A DNA stretch of 64,000 bases. It comes from Ignavibacteria bacterium UBA2360. GTDB taxonomy: Bacteria; Bacteroidota; Ignavibacteria; Tepidaquicellales; OLB5. The stretch lies in NCBI GenBank assembly GCA_002344125.1, contig DDTQ01000006.1, forward strand, positions 1 to 64,000, written 5' to 3'. The notes under the pieces are model-generated. The model saw nothing but the letters and a program-made list of their open reading frames with translations, was not told where the DNA came from and did no database searches. Made by a program: the position numbers and the translations under genes. Positions 25,355 through 33,051 of this stretch are shown here, piece after piece (the stretch's first letter is position 1; every line of letters begins with the position of its first letter).

Positions 25355-26797
25355 CTACTTGATCTCATTCCCGTCTGCATCAAATACAAGGACCTCACCA
25401 AATCTGGTCATTTTATCTTTTATTGCGCCTGCATCGCCTGAAACCACAATTGTAACTTTTGAAGGATCAATGTACTTCTTTGCGGCGTTTAAGATATCCT
25501 GTTTAGTCAATGCGTTTATATTGCTGATGTATTTACTGTAATAATCCTTGGGGAGATTATATAGTTTCAGGTTAATTACCCTTGAAGCTACAGCATTTGC
25601 GGTTTCAAGCTGAAGCGGGAATACACCCGTCATATAGTTCTTCACAGTTGCCAGTTCTTCATCTGTGATCTCCTCAGTGGTTATTCTCTTTAATTCTTCT
25701 ATGATCAATGTAACAGAAGTATCGGTTACTTCATTCCTTACATCGGTATCCACAGAAAAATCACCGGAATACAGATGCGGATTGAAATAACTCCTTGCGC
25801 CGTAAGTGAAGCCGTGTTTTTCGCGCAGATTGTAGTTTATCCTTGAGCCAAAATAGCCGCCCAATATCGTATTCATTATTGTTACTGCGATAAAGTCCGG
25901 ATTGTTCCTTGGTATTCCCAAGTGTCCAACCCTTAGGTTTGATTGTACCGCCCCTTTTTTGTTAATTATAAATACCTTACCGGCAGAGTTGTTTTCATTA
26001 TATTTATATGAATTTACCCTGTTAATCCCTTCGCTGGGGAGGCTGCTGAATTTTTCTTCTGTGATCTTTAAAGCTTCTTCTTTGGTAATATCACCGACAA
26101 AAGCTATTATAAGGTTGCCGGAATAATAATTCATTCTGTAAAAATCCTGAAGATCGTTCCGCGAAATACTTTTTACTGATTCTTCAGTACCTTCAGCCGG
26201 GTTTGAATAGGGGAGATTACCGTAAACAATTTTGTTGAATTTCTTATCACTTAAATGACCGGCATCATCTTTGCCCTGCAGAATTGAAGATAATCTCTGC
26301 TCTTTAACTCTTGCGAGTTCATCATCAGCAAAAACCGGATTCTGTGCGACATCAGCAAGTATATCAATACCCGTATTCAGATGCTTCCTAAGCACAGAAA
26401 GCGAAATGTAACTTCCGTCCCAATCGCTGCCGGCATTTATGCTGCCGCCTACAAAATCAATTTCTTCGGCAATTTGTGTGGCGGAGCGGTTTGTTGTACC
26501 CTTGGTAAGCATTTCGGCTGTCAATGATGCAAGCCCGAACTTATCAACATCATAAAACGAACCCGCATCCTTAAAGACCATTCTTACCGATACCGCCGGT
26601 ATCTTGCTGTTTTCTATAACAAGTACGTTAATGCCGTTGGGTAATGTTGTATCAAAGTAATCAGGAAACTGTACATCTTTTGGCGGACCCGGTTTTGGAG
26701 GTTTAGTCCTGTCCAAAACATCATCCTGTGCTAATGTATTATTGCTCATATATATTATTAATAATAGAAAGAATATTTTTATAATTTGTGATATCAT
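25355..26797 (-). CDS. M16 family peptidase-like protein lacking the zinc motif
   Basis: A 480-aa exported M16-fold protein with signal peptide (about 1-23, ends TLAQ). The position of the HxxEH zinc motif reads S-L-T-A-E (about 91-95, in GLASLTAEMLTKGT), so it should be catalytically dead. The rest of the fold is intact (HLNTGIDILADV, 'RNDLQDFYRMNYYSGNLIIAFVGD', 'GAVQSNLRVGHLG'). M16 proteins work in pairs in which one subunit lacks zinc and helps bind substrate. Its ATG overlaps the stop of the active M16 gene upstream by 4 nt, supporting a coupled heteromeric enzyme. Confidence 0.92.
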   Translation of the reverse strand: MISQIIKIFFLLLIIYMSNNTLAQDDVLDRTKPPKPGPPKDVQFPDYFDTTLPNGINVLVIENSKIPAVSVRMVFKDAGSFYDVDKFGLASLTAEMLTKGTTNRSATQIAEEIDFVGGSINAGSDWDGSYISLSVLRKHLNTGIDILADVAQNPVFADDELARVKEQRLSSILQGKDDAGHLSDKKFNKIVYGNLPYSNPAEGTEESVKSISRNDLQDFYRMNYYSGNLIIAFVGDITKEEALKITEEKFSSLPSEGINRVNSYKYNENNSAGKVFIINKKGAVQSNLRVGHLGIPRNNPDFIAVTIMNTILGGYFGSRINYNLREKHGFTYGARSYFNPHLYSGDFSVDTDVRNEVTDTSVTLIIEELKRITTEEITDEELATVKNYMTGVFPLQLETANAVASRVINLKLYNLPKDYYSKYISNINALTKQDILNAAKKYIDPSKVTIVVSGDAGAIKDKMTRFGEVLVFDADGNEIK

Positions 26798-28149
26798 TTA
26801 GTTTTGTTTTTTACCGCTTTTTTCTTTTGTGATTTGGGCAGATATTCCAGTATTACTCTGCCTGCGTTTTTCAGGTACTTTTCAGATGCCTGCTGCATGT
26901 CTTCAAGTGTAATAGACATATATCTTTCGATGTTCGTATTTATAAGTCCGGGGGTATCGTAAAAAGTTTTGAAATGCGAAAGTGAATCAGCTTTTGCAAG
27001 GTTTGTCTGCATTCTGTAAACATGCCTTGTCTCTATCCTGTTTTTGATCTTCTGCAGCTCGTGCCCGGTTATTTTGCCTTCAATAACGTCATTGAATATC
27101 CTGTCTATTTCCGTTTGTACGTCTTCAATTTTTACTCCCGGTAGTAATATCGCGTAAAAATGAAGCAGCCCTGAAAGCTCTCTGCCTTCAACCCACGATC
27201 CTATATCAGATACCATCTGCTTTTGATACACCAGTTCATTGTAAAGCCTTGAACTCTCCCCCGTGGAAAGAATATCTGTAACCAGGTCAAAAGCCAGAAA
27301 TTCATCAGTGTTTTCCTTTGGTATCTTATAAGCTCCGAATATTCCCGGAAGCTGAATATCATCGTAGATTATTTTCCTTACTTCTCCGCCAACAGGCTCA
27401 TCAATAAACGCGCAGCTGCTGCTCAGCTCCTCTGCGGAAAATTTGCCGCGCTTTATTGATCCGAAGTATTTTCCGGTTAATCTCAGCGCGTCATCAGGGT
27501 CAAAATCACCGGCAATAGTCAATACAGCATTGTTGGGAACGTAATATTTTTCGTAGAACTCCCTGATATCTTCAAGAGTGGCTTTTTTCAGATCTTTTAC
27601 ATCGCCAATTACATCCCAGCTGTAGCCGTTATTATTGTATAGCAGCGGGGCGAAGTTAAGGCTTACTGAACCATAAGGCCTGTTATCATACACCTGCTTT
27701 TTCTCTTCTATAACTACACCCTTTTGTACATCCAGGCTTTCCTGTGTGACCGAAAAACCCAGCATCCTGTCTGATTCCAGCCAAAGCGCGAATTCAAGCT
27801 GGTTAGATGGAGCTATGAGGTAATAGTTCGTTTTATCTTCTGTTGTATATGCGTTGTTTTCACATCCTGCCTGAAGTGAAAGCCTGTCATAATCACCGGG
27901 GAGTATATTGGTTGAGCCTTCAAACATCAGGTGTTCAAACAGATGCGCGTAACCGCGCCTGTTCTTATCTTCATTTTTTGAGCCAACATGGTAGCATAAA
28001 TTCAAAACTACAGCGGGTATAGAGCTATCAGGTGTGAGTATTAGTTTTAATCCGTTACTTAAAGTATGTTCAGTAAAATATACAGTTCTGTTTATAACTT
28101 CCTGCAAATTTAATTGGTATCCGTTCTTATTGATATATCCCGGGGTCAA
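26794..28149 (-). CDS. M16 zinc peptidase (active-type subunit)
   Basis: A 451-aa M16 peptidase with the inverted zinc motif H-L-F-E-H at residues 69-73 and the usual downstream glutamate region. No signal peptide is visible at the chosen TTG start; an in-frame stop lies three codons upstream, and no Met occurs until after the zinc motif, so TTG is the only good choice. That makes its location unclear, because both neighbours carry signal peptides: either it is cytoplasmic or its export signal is atypical. It lies 24 nt downstream of another M16 gene and overlaps the inactive M16 gene by 4 nt. Confidence 0.9.
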   Translation of the reverse strand: MTPGYINKNGYQLNLQEVINRTVYFTEHTLSNGLKLILTPDSSIPAVVLNLCYHVGSKNEDKNRRGYAHLFEHLMFEGSTNILPGDYDRLSLQAGCENNAYTTEDKTNYYLIAPSNQLEFALWLESDRMLGFSVTQESLDVQKGVVIEEKKQVYDNRPYGSVSLNFAPLLYNNNGYSWDVIGDVKDLKKATLEDIREFYEKYYVPNNAVLTIAGDFDPDDALRLTGKYFGSIKRGKFSAEELSSSCAFIDEPVGGEVRKIIYDDIQLPGIFGAYKIPKENTDEFLAFDLVTDILSTGESSRLYNELVYQKQMVSDIGSWVEGRELSGLLHFYAILLPGVKIEDVQTEIDRIFNDVIEGKITGHELQKIKNRIETRHVYRMQTNLAKADSLSHFKTFYDTPGLINTNIERYMSITLEDMQQASEKYLKNAGRVILEYLPKSQKKKAVKNKTK

Positions 28150-28173
28150 CTGATTTCACCCGGATTTGTTTTT

Positions 28174-29505
28174 TTAGTTTATCTTCTTTTCACTTCCGGG
28201 CAGGTAGGTAAGCACAACCCTGTTGTTTGTATTCAGGTATTTGATCGCGGCATTAATGATATCTTCTTTTGTTACAGCAAGGTAATCATTAATACTTGTG
28301 TTAATCAGTCCTGTATTTTTATGGAATGTCCAGTAATTGGCAAGCATATCAGCTTTTCCTAATATTGTCTGCATTCTGTTTATGTAATCATTTTCTATTG
28401 AGTTCTTTACTTTCTCCAGCTCAATATCATTTACCTGTTCACTGCAAACTGAATTAACGATCTGTGTAATATCATTTATCAATGAATCAGTATTTGTATT
28501 CTTAAAACCGGTTGCGTAAACCACGAACATTCCCCCCACTTCATTATCCCAAATGAAAGAGCCTGCTGATTTAGCTGTCTTTTTATCATAAACAATATCT
28601 TTGTATATCCTCGAGCTTCTTCCGTCACCAAGTATCATACTCAGCATTTCAAGCGCCTGTATATCCTTATCGGTAGTTCCCGGTATTTTGTACCCTATAT
28701 AAACCGCAGGCAGCTGAACGTTATCATAAATTACATCCCTTACTTCACCCTGGTTGAATATCACTTCAGGATATTTCTTCTTAATTGTATTTGCCGGCTT
28801 AAGCGCGCTGAAATATTTTTTTACCAGTACTTCCGCTATATCGTAATCAATATCACCTGAAACAACTACCACAGCATTATCAGGTGAATAATATTTCCTG
28901 TAAAATTCCTGTGCGTAGTTCAGATCAGCGCTGTTGAGATCTTCCATGGAGCCGATCGGTATCCATTCATAAGTTTGCCCTTTAAAAAGGCGTTTCATCA
29001 TCTCGCCCCAGCGGGAGCCGTAGGGAACATTATCGTATCTCTGGCGCTTTTCTTCTTTAACAACTTCACGCTGGTTATCAAAGTTTTCCTGGGTTACCTG
29101 AAGGGTTGACATGCGGTCCGATTCAAGCCACAATAATAATTCAAGCTGGTTGCTTGGCGCAGTTTCGAAATAGTTGGTTCTATCCTGGTTTGTTGTGCCG
29201 TTAACTGTGCCGCCCGCGTTCTGGATATAATTGAAATGTTCGGTCTTGCCAACATTTGCCGATCCCTGGAACATCATGTGTTCAAACAAATGAGCAAAGC
29301 CTGTTCTTCCGGGATCTTCATCCTTTGCTCCCACGTGATACCATATATCCACGCTTACTATCGGGTTTGTATTATCTTTATGCAGGATCACATGCAGGCC
29401 GTTTTCCAGATCGAATTCCCTGAATTCTATTTCGGTACTCTGTGATATCATTTCAGCAGTTGAAATTAGCATTATAGTTATTATGATTGTTAAGAATTTT
29501 AACAT
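28174..29505 (-). CDS. Exported M16 zinc peptidase
   Basis: A 443-aa exported M16 peptidase, first of three in the operon. Signal peptide about 1-22. Zinc motif H-L-F-E-H at about 72-76 (GFAHLFEHMMFQGSA), followed by 'QDRTNYFETAPSNQLELLLW' typical of the family. The C-terminal half is the second M16 domain (VQLPAVYIGYKIPG). It likely degrades peptides in the periplasm or at the outer membrane, with the zinc-less partner at 25355. It is 40-45 percent-looking similar by eye to the gene at 26794, suggesting tandem duplication. Confidence 0.92.
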   Translation of the reverse strand: MLKFLTIIITIMLISTAEMISQSTEIEFREFDLENGLHVILHKDNTNPIVSVDIWYHVGAKDEDPGRTGFAHLFEHMMFQGSANVGKTEHFNYIQNAGGTVNGTTNQDRTNYFETAPSNQLELLLWLESDRMSTLQVTQENFDNQREVVKEEKRQRYDNVPYGSRWGEMMKRLFKGQTYEWIPIGSMEDLNSADLNYAQEFYRKYYSPDNAVVVVSGDIDYDIAEVLVKKYFSALKPANTIKKKYPEVIFNQGEVRDVIYDNVQLPAVYIGYKIPGTTDKDIQALEMLSMILGDGRSSRIYKDIVYDKKTAKSAGSFIWDNEVGGMFVVYATGFKNTNTDSLINDITQIVNSVCSEQVNDIELEKVKNSIENDYINRMQTILGKADMLANYWTFHKNTGLINTSINDYLAVTKEDIINAAIKYLNTNNRVVLTYLPGSEKKIN

Positions 29506-29733
29506 TTTTTGAATAAATTTTGGGCAATAAAGTAAAATAACTATGCACTTTTTAATAAAAAAGCTAAAAAATTGAATAATTTTTAAATTTTAATTTTCGT
29601 ATATTTACGGCATAAATATATAAATAATATACAGTAATACCCTTGGTGAACAATATTAATTACGGATCTTAAATTCTTTGAAATTTCGCAGGTTGTTCGG
29701 TTTTTACAAAACTTCCGCAGAAAAATTACCATA

Positions 29734-30306
29734 GTGAAAAAAGAGTATCTCTACATTTCAAATCTGATAAGTATGTCGCGCTTCGCGCTGCTGGCTGTAT
29801 GCGCTTATTTTTTGGTTAATGATAACTACCTTATGACCTGTGTGTTTATTTTTATCATTTGGGTAAGCGATCTTCTGGATGGTTACTTTGCGCGCAGCAG
29901 GAATGAAATAAGCGAACTTGGAAAGATCATCGACCCGCTTGCGGATAAACTTACGGTTATAACACTTGTTGTTATTTTAATGTTCAAGGGTATAATTCCG
30001 CTTTGGTTCTTAATTATCACGGTTTTGCGTGATGCGGTTATACTGGCAGGCGGTTTATATTTAAGTTCTAAAAAGAACATAGTATTACAATCAAACCGGG
30101 TAGGAAAGACAGCTGTATTTTTTATTGGAGCCGCAATTTTCATTGGAATTTTAGCCACTGGGGCTAAATCAGGGCAATTCGGAAATTTTCTTTCCTATCA
30201 TAGTGAAATTACGGAACTTTTATATAGTATTTTGCTATTTATGTCTGTAGTGCTGGCTTTAATATCGTTATTATCATATTTACAAAGATTTATCAAAAAT
30301 AAGTAA
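29734..30306 (+). CDS. pgsA: CDP-alcohol phosphatidyltransferase (PgsA-like)
   Basis: A 190-aa membrane enzyme of phospholipid synthesis, probably CDP-diacylglycerol-glycerol-3-phosphate 3-phosphatidyltransferase. The catalytic signature D-x2-D-G-x2-A-R-x8-G-x3-D-x3-D is complete, beginning at Asp46 (DLLDGYFAR then GKIIDPLADK). About five hydrophobic segments span the rest. The start is GTG. HU follows 28 nt downstream and may be co-transcribed. The exact head group is not provable from sequence. Confidence 0.88.
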   Translation: MKKEYLYISNLISMSRFALLAVCAYFLVNDNYLMTCVFIFIIWVSDLLDGYFARSRNEISELGKIIDPLADKLTVITLVVILMFKGIIPLWFLIITVLRDAVILAGGLYLSSKKNIVLQSNRVGKTAVFFIGAAIFIGILATGAKSGQFGNFLSYHSEITELLYSILLFMSVVLALISLLSYLQRFIKNK

Positions 30307-30334
30307 TTTTTTAACATTAATCCGGAGAAGGGAT

Positions 30335-30670
30335 ATGGAACCAACAACAGAAAAGAAACTAAGGGTAAGAACATTAACAAAAAAAGATATTGAGATCAAG
30401 CTGGCAAAGAAATTTGAGGGCAGAAAAATCTCTGAAAAAGCGGCTGTTGACGCGTTGTTTGACAGCATCAGAGAACTGCTGATGACGGCAAGTCCTGACC
30501 TTAGGATCGAAATTCGTGATTTTGGTGTCTTTGAAGTAAAGACAACTAAGCCAAAACCAAAGGCAAGGAATCTGAAAACCGGTGAATTTGTGTACGTACC
30601 CGCAAGGAAAAAAATGCATTTTAAACCGGGTAAGCTGCTGAAGGAATTCCTTAAGAAACCATTAGATTAA
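30335..30670 (+). CDS. HU/IHF family DNA-binding protein
   Basis: A 111-aa nucleoid protein. It has the HU fold: helices about 18-55 (KKDIEIKLAKKFEGRKISEK), then the beta-arm region IEIRDFGVFEVKTTKPKPKA and the C-terminal VPARKKMHFKPGKLLKEFL. The 15-residue basic N-terminal extension (EPTTEKKLRVRTLTKK) is longer than in E. coli HU. It bends DNA and would act in chromosome organisation. A ribosome-binding site (GAGAAGGGA) precedes the ATG. Confidence 0.9.
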   Translation: MEPTTEKKLRVRTLTKKDIEIKLAKKFEGRKISEKAAVDALFDSIRELLMTASPDLRIEIRDFGVFEVKTTKPKPKARNLKTGEFVYVPARKKMHFKPGKLLKEFLKKPLD

Positions 30671-30728
30671 TTCTGCCGCGTAAGGCAAGGCTGCTATTCA
30701 ACTGATTCTTAAGAGTTTTAGGTTTTAT

Positions 30729-30790
30729 ATGCAGGTTAATTCAAACTATAGAAGTATCTTGCGGACTTCTGTAGTTTGAACCATCTGCAT
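30729..30790. repeat. Long stable hairpin between HU and ruvX
   Basis: Arms TTCAAACTATAGAAGT (30740-30755) and ACTTCTGTAGTTTGAA (30765-30780) pair along 16 bp with one T/G pair around a 9-nt loop. An outer pair ATGCAG (30729-30734)/CTGCAT (30785-30790) extends it. There is no U-tract, so it is not an intrinsic terminator. The 215-nt gap has no open frame. It contains AAACTA and TAGTTT half-sites like those of the TrmB-like operators but in the opposite order. Confidence 0.65.
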
Positions 30791-30885
30791 GTAATCTGAT
30801 TCACGGCTGCTTATCATAACTGAAATCAAATCCTGTCCGTAAATTCTGATCCGCATAAGATCTTTTTTGTAACAACTGAACTGCA

Positions 30886-31359
30886 ATGGCTAAAATATTA
30901 GGTATAGATCACGGGGCTGTGAGGGTAGGTATTGCGGTTTCAGATGAATCCTCTTCTATCGCCTTCGGCAGGGAAGTAATACCCAACAACAAAGATATTT
31001 TCAAAAAAATATTGAAGTATATCAGTGATGAAAATATCACTATTATTGTATTGGGATACCCGCTGAATCTCAAAGGTGAGCGCAGTGAGCAGACCAAAGA
31101 TGTAGAAAAGTTTGAAGCAGCGCTTCTTGGCGCCATTGAGAACTCTCCGTTCAAAAATACAGTTGTAAAAAGGTGGGATGAGAGATTTACATCAAAGATG
31201 GCGGCTGATTCTATGCTTGAATCCGGAATGAAGAAAAAGAAGCGGCAGCAAAAGGGTAACCTGGATATAATTTCCGCCTCAATTATGCTGCAAAGTTACC
31301 TTGATAGCAATAAGTCATTTAAGATACAGCCGCCTATCCTTCCGGAAAGTAATAATTAA
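30886..31359 (+). CDS. ruvX: Pre-16S rRNA nuclease / Holliday junction resolvase-like YqgF
   Basis: A 157-aa RNase H-fold protein of the YqgF/RuvX family. N-terminal motif LGIDHGAVRVGIAVSD with catalytic Asp8, middle 'VLGYPLNLKGERSEQTKDVEKF', and C-terminal 'RWDERFTSKMAADSML' plus a final Asp (LDIISASIML). Family members process the 5' end of 16S rRNA and have been described as resolvases. The AlbA-domain gene follows 14 nt later, suggesting one transcript. Confidence 0.92.
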   Translation: MAKILGIDHGAVRVGIAVSDESSSIAFGREVIPNNKDIFKKILKYISDENITIIVLGYPLNLKGERSEQTKDVEKFEAALLGAIENSPFKNTVVKRWDERFTSKMAADSMLESGMKKKKRQQKGNLDIISASIMLQSYLDSNKSFKIQPPILPESNN

Positions 31360-31373
31360 TTTTTTTAAGCTTT

Positions 31374-32045
31374 ATGAATATTCTGAAAAATAGCAGACTC
31401 TCGCTCTATGAGCTTAATGAACTCATTGAAGGCGGTGAGAATCAACTGGTGGAATTTAAACGTAAATTCACCGAGCCTGAAAAAATAGCAAAAGAAATGC
31501 TCGCATTCGCCAATACACATGGCGGCAAAATACTGTTCGGTATTGATGATGATAAGTCAGTAGTTGGAGTTGAAAGCGAAAAAGGGGAGATCGAGTACAT
31601 CGATCTTGCCGCAAGATTTTATTGCGAGCCTGAGCTTACTTATTCTATCGATATCATGCACATTTACAGAAAAGATGTTATTATAGTGAACATACCTGAG
31701 AGTTTCCAAAAGCCTCATAGACTTATTGAGAACGGGAAATCTGATGACGATGAAACAAAGGTGTATATCAGAGTTAAAGATAGGTCCGTTCAGGCATCCA
31801 GGGAAACCATTAAGATCTTAAAAAAGCTTCGCCAGGACGCCCCGCCCCAGATAATAAATCTTGGAGATAAAGAAAGAGCGCTGCTGGAATACCTCCAAAC
31901 CCACGATAGAGTCACACTTAAAGAATTCCGCGAATACCTGAATCTATCAAACCGCCGCGCAAGCCGCATATTGGTAAATCTCGTCAGAGCCGATATAATC
32001 CGCCAGCATAACCACGAAAAAGAAGATTTTTATACTCTGAATTGA
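31374..32045 (+). CDS. AlbA_2/Schlafen-domain protein with winged helix
   Basis: A 223-aa protein. About 12-135 is an AlbA_2 (Schlafen-type putative nucleic-acid/ATP-binding) domain: LIEGGENQLVEFKRKFTEP, 'MLAFANTHGGKILFGIDDD', 'YIRVKDRSVQAS'. About 160-223 looks like a winged helix (HDRVTLKEFREYLNLSNRRASRILVNLV). The combination suggests a DNA-binding regulator. It sits close behind ruvX and a terminator follows at 32070. Biological role unknown. Confidence 0.85.
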   Translation: MNILKNSRLSLYELNELIEGGENQLVEFKRKFTEPEKIAKEMLAFANTHGGKILFGIDDDKSVVGVESEKGEIEYIDLAARFYCEPELTYSIDIMHIYRKDVIIVNIPESFQKPHRLIENGKSDDDETKVYIRVKDRSVQASRETIKILKKLRQDAPPQIINLGDKERALLEYLQTHDRVTLKEFREYLNLSNRRASRILVNLVRADIIRQHNHEKEDFYTLN

Positions 32046-32069
32046 ATTTTAGCTGTAAATTTTAATATT

Positions 32070-32094
32070 GCCCGCATATGCGGGCTTTTTTATT
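32070..32094 (+). terminator. Intrinsic terminator
   Basis: GCCCGC (32070-32075) and GCGGGC (32080-32085) around ATAT, followed by TTTTTTATTTT. It ends the ruvX/AlbA transcript and insulates the following regulator promoter. Confidence 0.85.
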
Positions 32095-32105
32095 TTCATT
32101 AAGTA

Positions 32106-32155
32106 TTGACTTTTGGTAATTCATGCTATATATTTGTAGTACTCAACAAGTACTA
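32106..32155 (+). promoter_or_regulatory. Promoter and operator of TrmB-like regulator 2
   Basis: TTG (32106-32108), 20-nt spacer, TATATTTG (32129-32136), then immediately the perfect inverted repeat TAGTACT (32137-32143)-CAACA-AGTACTA (32149-32155). The ATG is 7 nt further on. The repeat covers the expected transcription start, so binding there would block initiation. The left half keeps the TGTAGT core seen at the other two operators. Confidence 0.6.
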
Positions 32156-32161
32156 TAATTT

Positions 32162-33031
32162 ATGGATAAAAATCAGATCATAGAAAAGTTCAAGTCTATC
32201 GGATTTAAAGAGTTCGAAGCAAAGGTATTTGTTGTCCTTATGAAGGGGGTACCTATGAGTGTCCCGGAAATAGCGGATGAGGCAAAACTCCTGCGAAACT
32301 CTATCTATGATACACTGAAACTCTTCGCTGAAAAAGGTTTCTGCAATATCATTGAAACCAACACAACCCTCAAATACCAAATTATTAATCCGGATGTTAT
32401 TATCGGCAAGCTTGAAAAAGACTACACCGAAAGCCTTCGCAGCAAATTAACGGTTTTAAAAAGTACCTTTGGTGAGCTTGATGAATTTTACAAGAAGAAT
32501 CCCGCTTCAAGTGAAGATAACGCCGATAACGTGGAGCTTATTCGCGGTTTTAATAAACACAGGGTTCTTAAATATATGGAACTCATCAGATCCGCCAAAA
32601 GAGAAATCCTTTCCATGAACAGACTTAAAGGAATTGTCACTGATGAAATAAATGAATTCAGTGTGAAATTTGTAAAAGGCGGCGGAGTTATAAGATCGCT
32701 TTACAGGATAAGTCTGGATTTCAGAGTCAAAAAAAGGGATAAAACCGTTAAGGCTTCCAATGAAGATCTTATAAATGTTTGCCGGTCGTTCGAAAACAAT
32801 GGTGAGGAAGTTAAACTTACCGCTATCGAAATTCCCAACATGGTCATAATTGACAGAGAGAAAGTATTTGTAAATCTCACTGGTGATTCAAACTCACCCG
32901 CGAACAAACAAACAGATCTGGTTATAAATGACAGGCAGTATGCAAGGAACATGTATGATCTGTTTAACTCATATTGGGAGAGATCAGCGACACCTGAAGA
33001 GTTTCACAACACAATAAAACAATATCATTAA
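32162..33031 (+). CDS. TrmB-like transcriptional regulator (module 2)
   Basis: A 289-aa paralogue of the regulators at 5749 and 47039. Winged helix-turn-helix at about 1-70 (FKSIGFKEFEAKVFVVL, 'EIADEAKLLRNSIYDTL', EKGFCN), then an effector domain with ELIRGFNKHR (about 122-132) and FNSYWERS near the C-terminus. It is closest to regulator 1 by eye (shared LRNSIYD, IETNT, YQII, FGEL and LIRGFNKHR blocks). The T9SS YCF48 gene starts 21 nt downstream, so the two are almost certainly one operon. The ligand is unknown. Confidence 0.86.
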   Translation: MDKNQIIEKFKSIGFKEFEAKVFVVLMKGVPMSVPEIADEAKLLRNSIYDTLKLFAEKGFCNIIETNTTLKYQIINPDVIIGKLEKDYTESLRSKLTVLKSTFGELDEFYKKNPASSEDNADNVELIRGFNKHRVLKYMELIRSAKREILSMNRLKGIVTDEINEFSVKFVKGGGVIRSLYRISLDFRVKKRDKTVKASNEDLINVCRSFENNGEEVKLTAIEIPNMVIIDREKVFVNLTGDSNSPANKQTDLVINDRQYARNMYDLFNSYWERSATPEEFHNTIKQYH

Positions 33032-33051
33032 ATTCAATAGATAATTATAAG

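Noticed and set aside
31374..32045. AlbA_2/Schlafen-type gene as a phage defence factor
   Set aside because: No other defence or mobile genes are nearby, and it appears in a housekeeping operon with ruvX; a regulatory role fits better.
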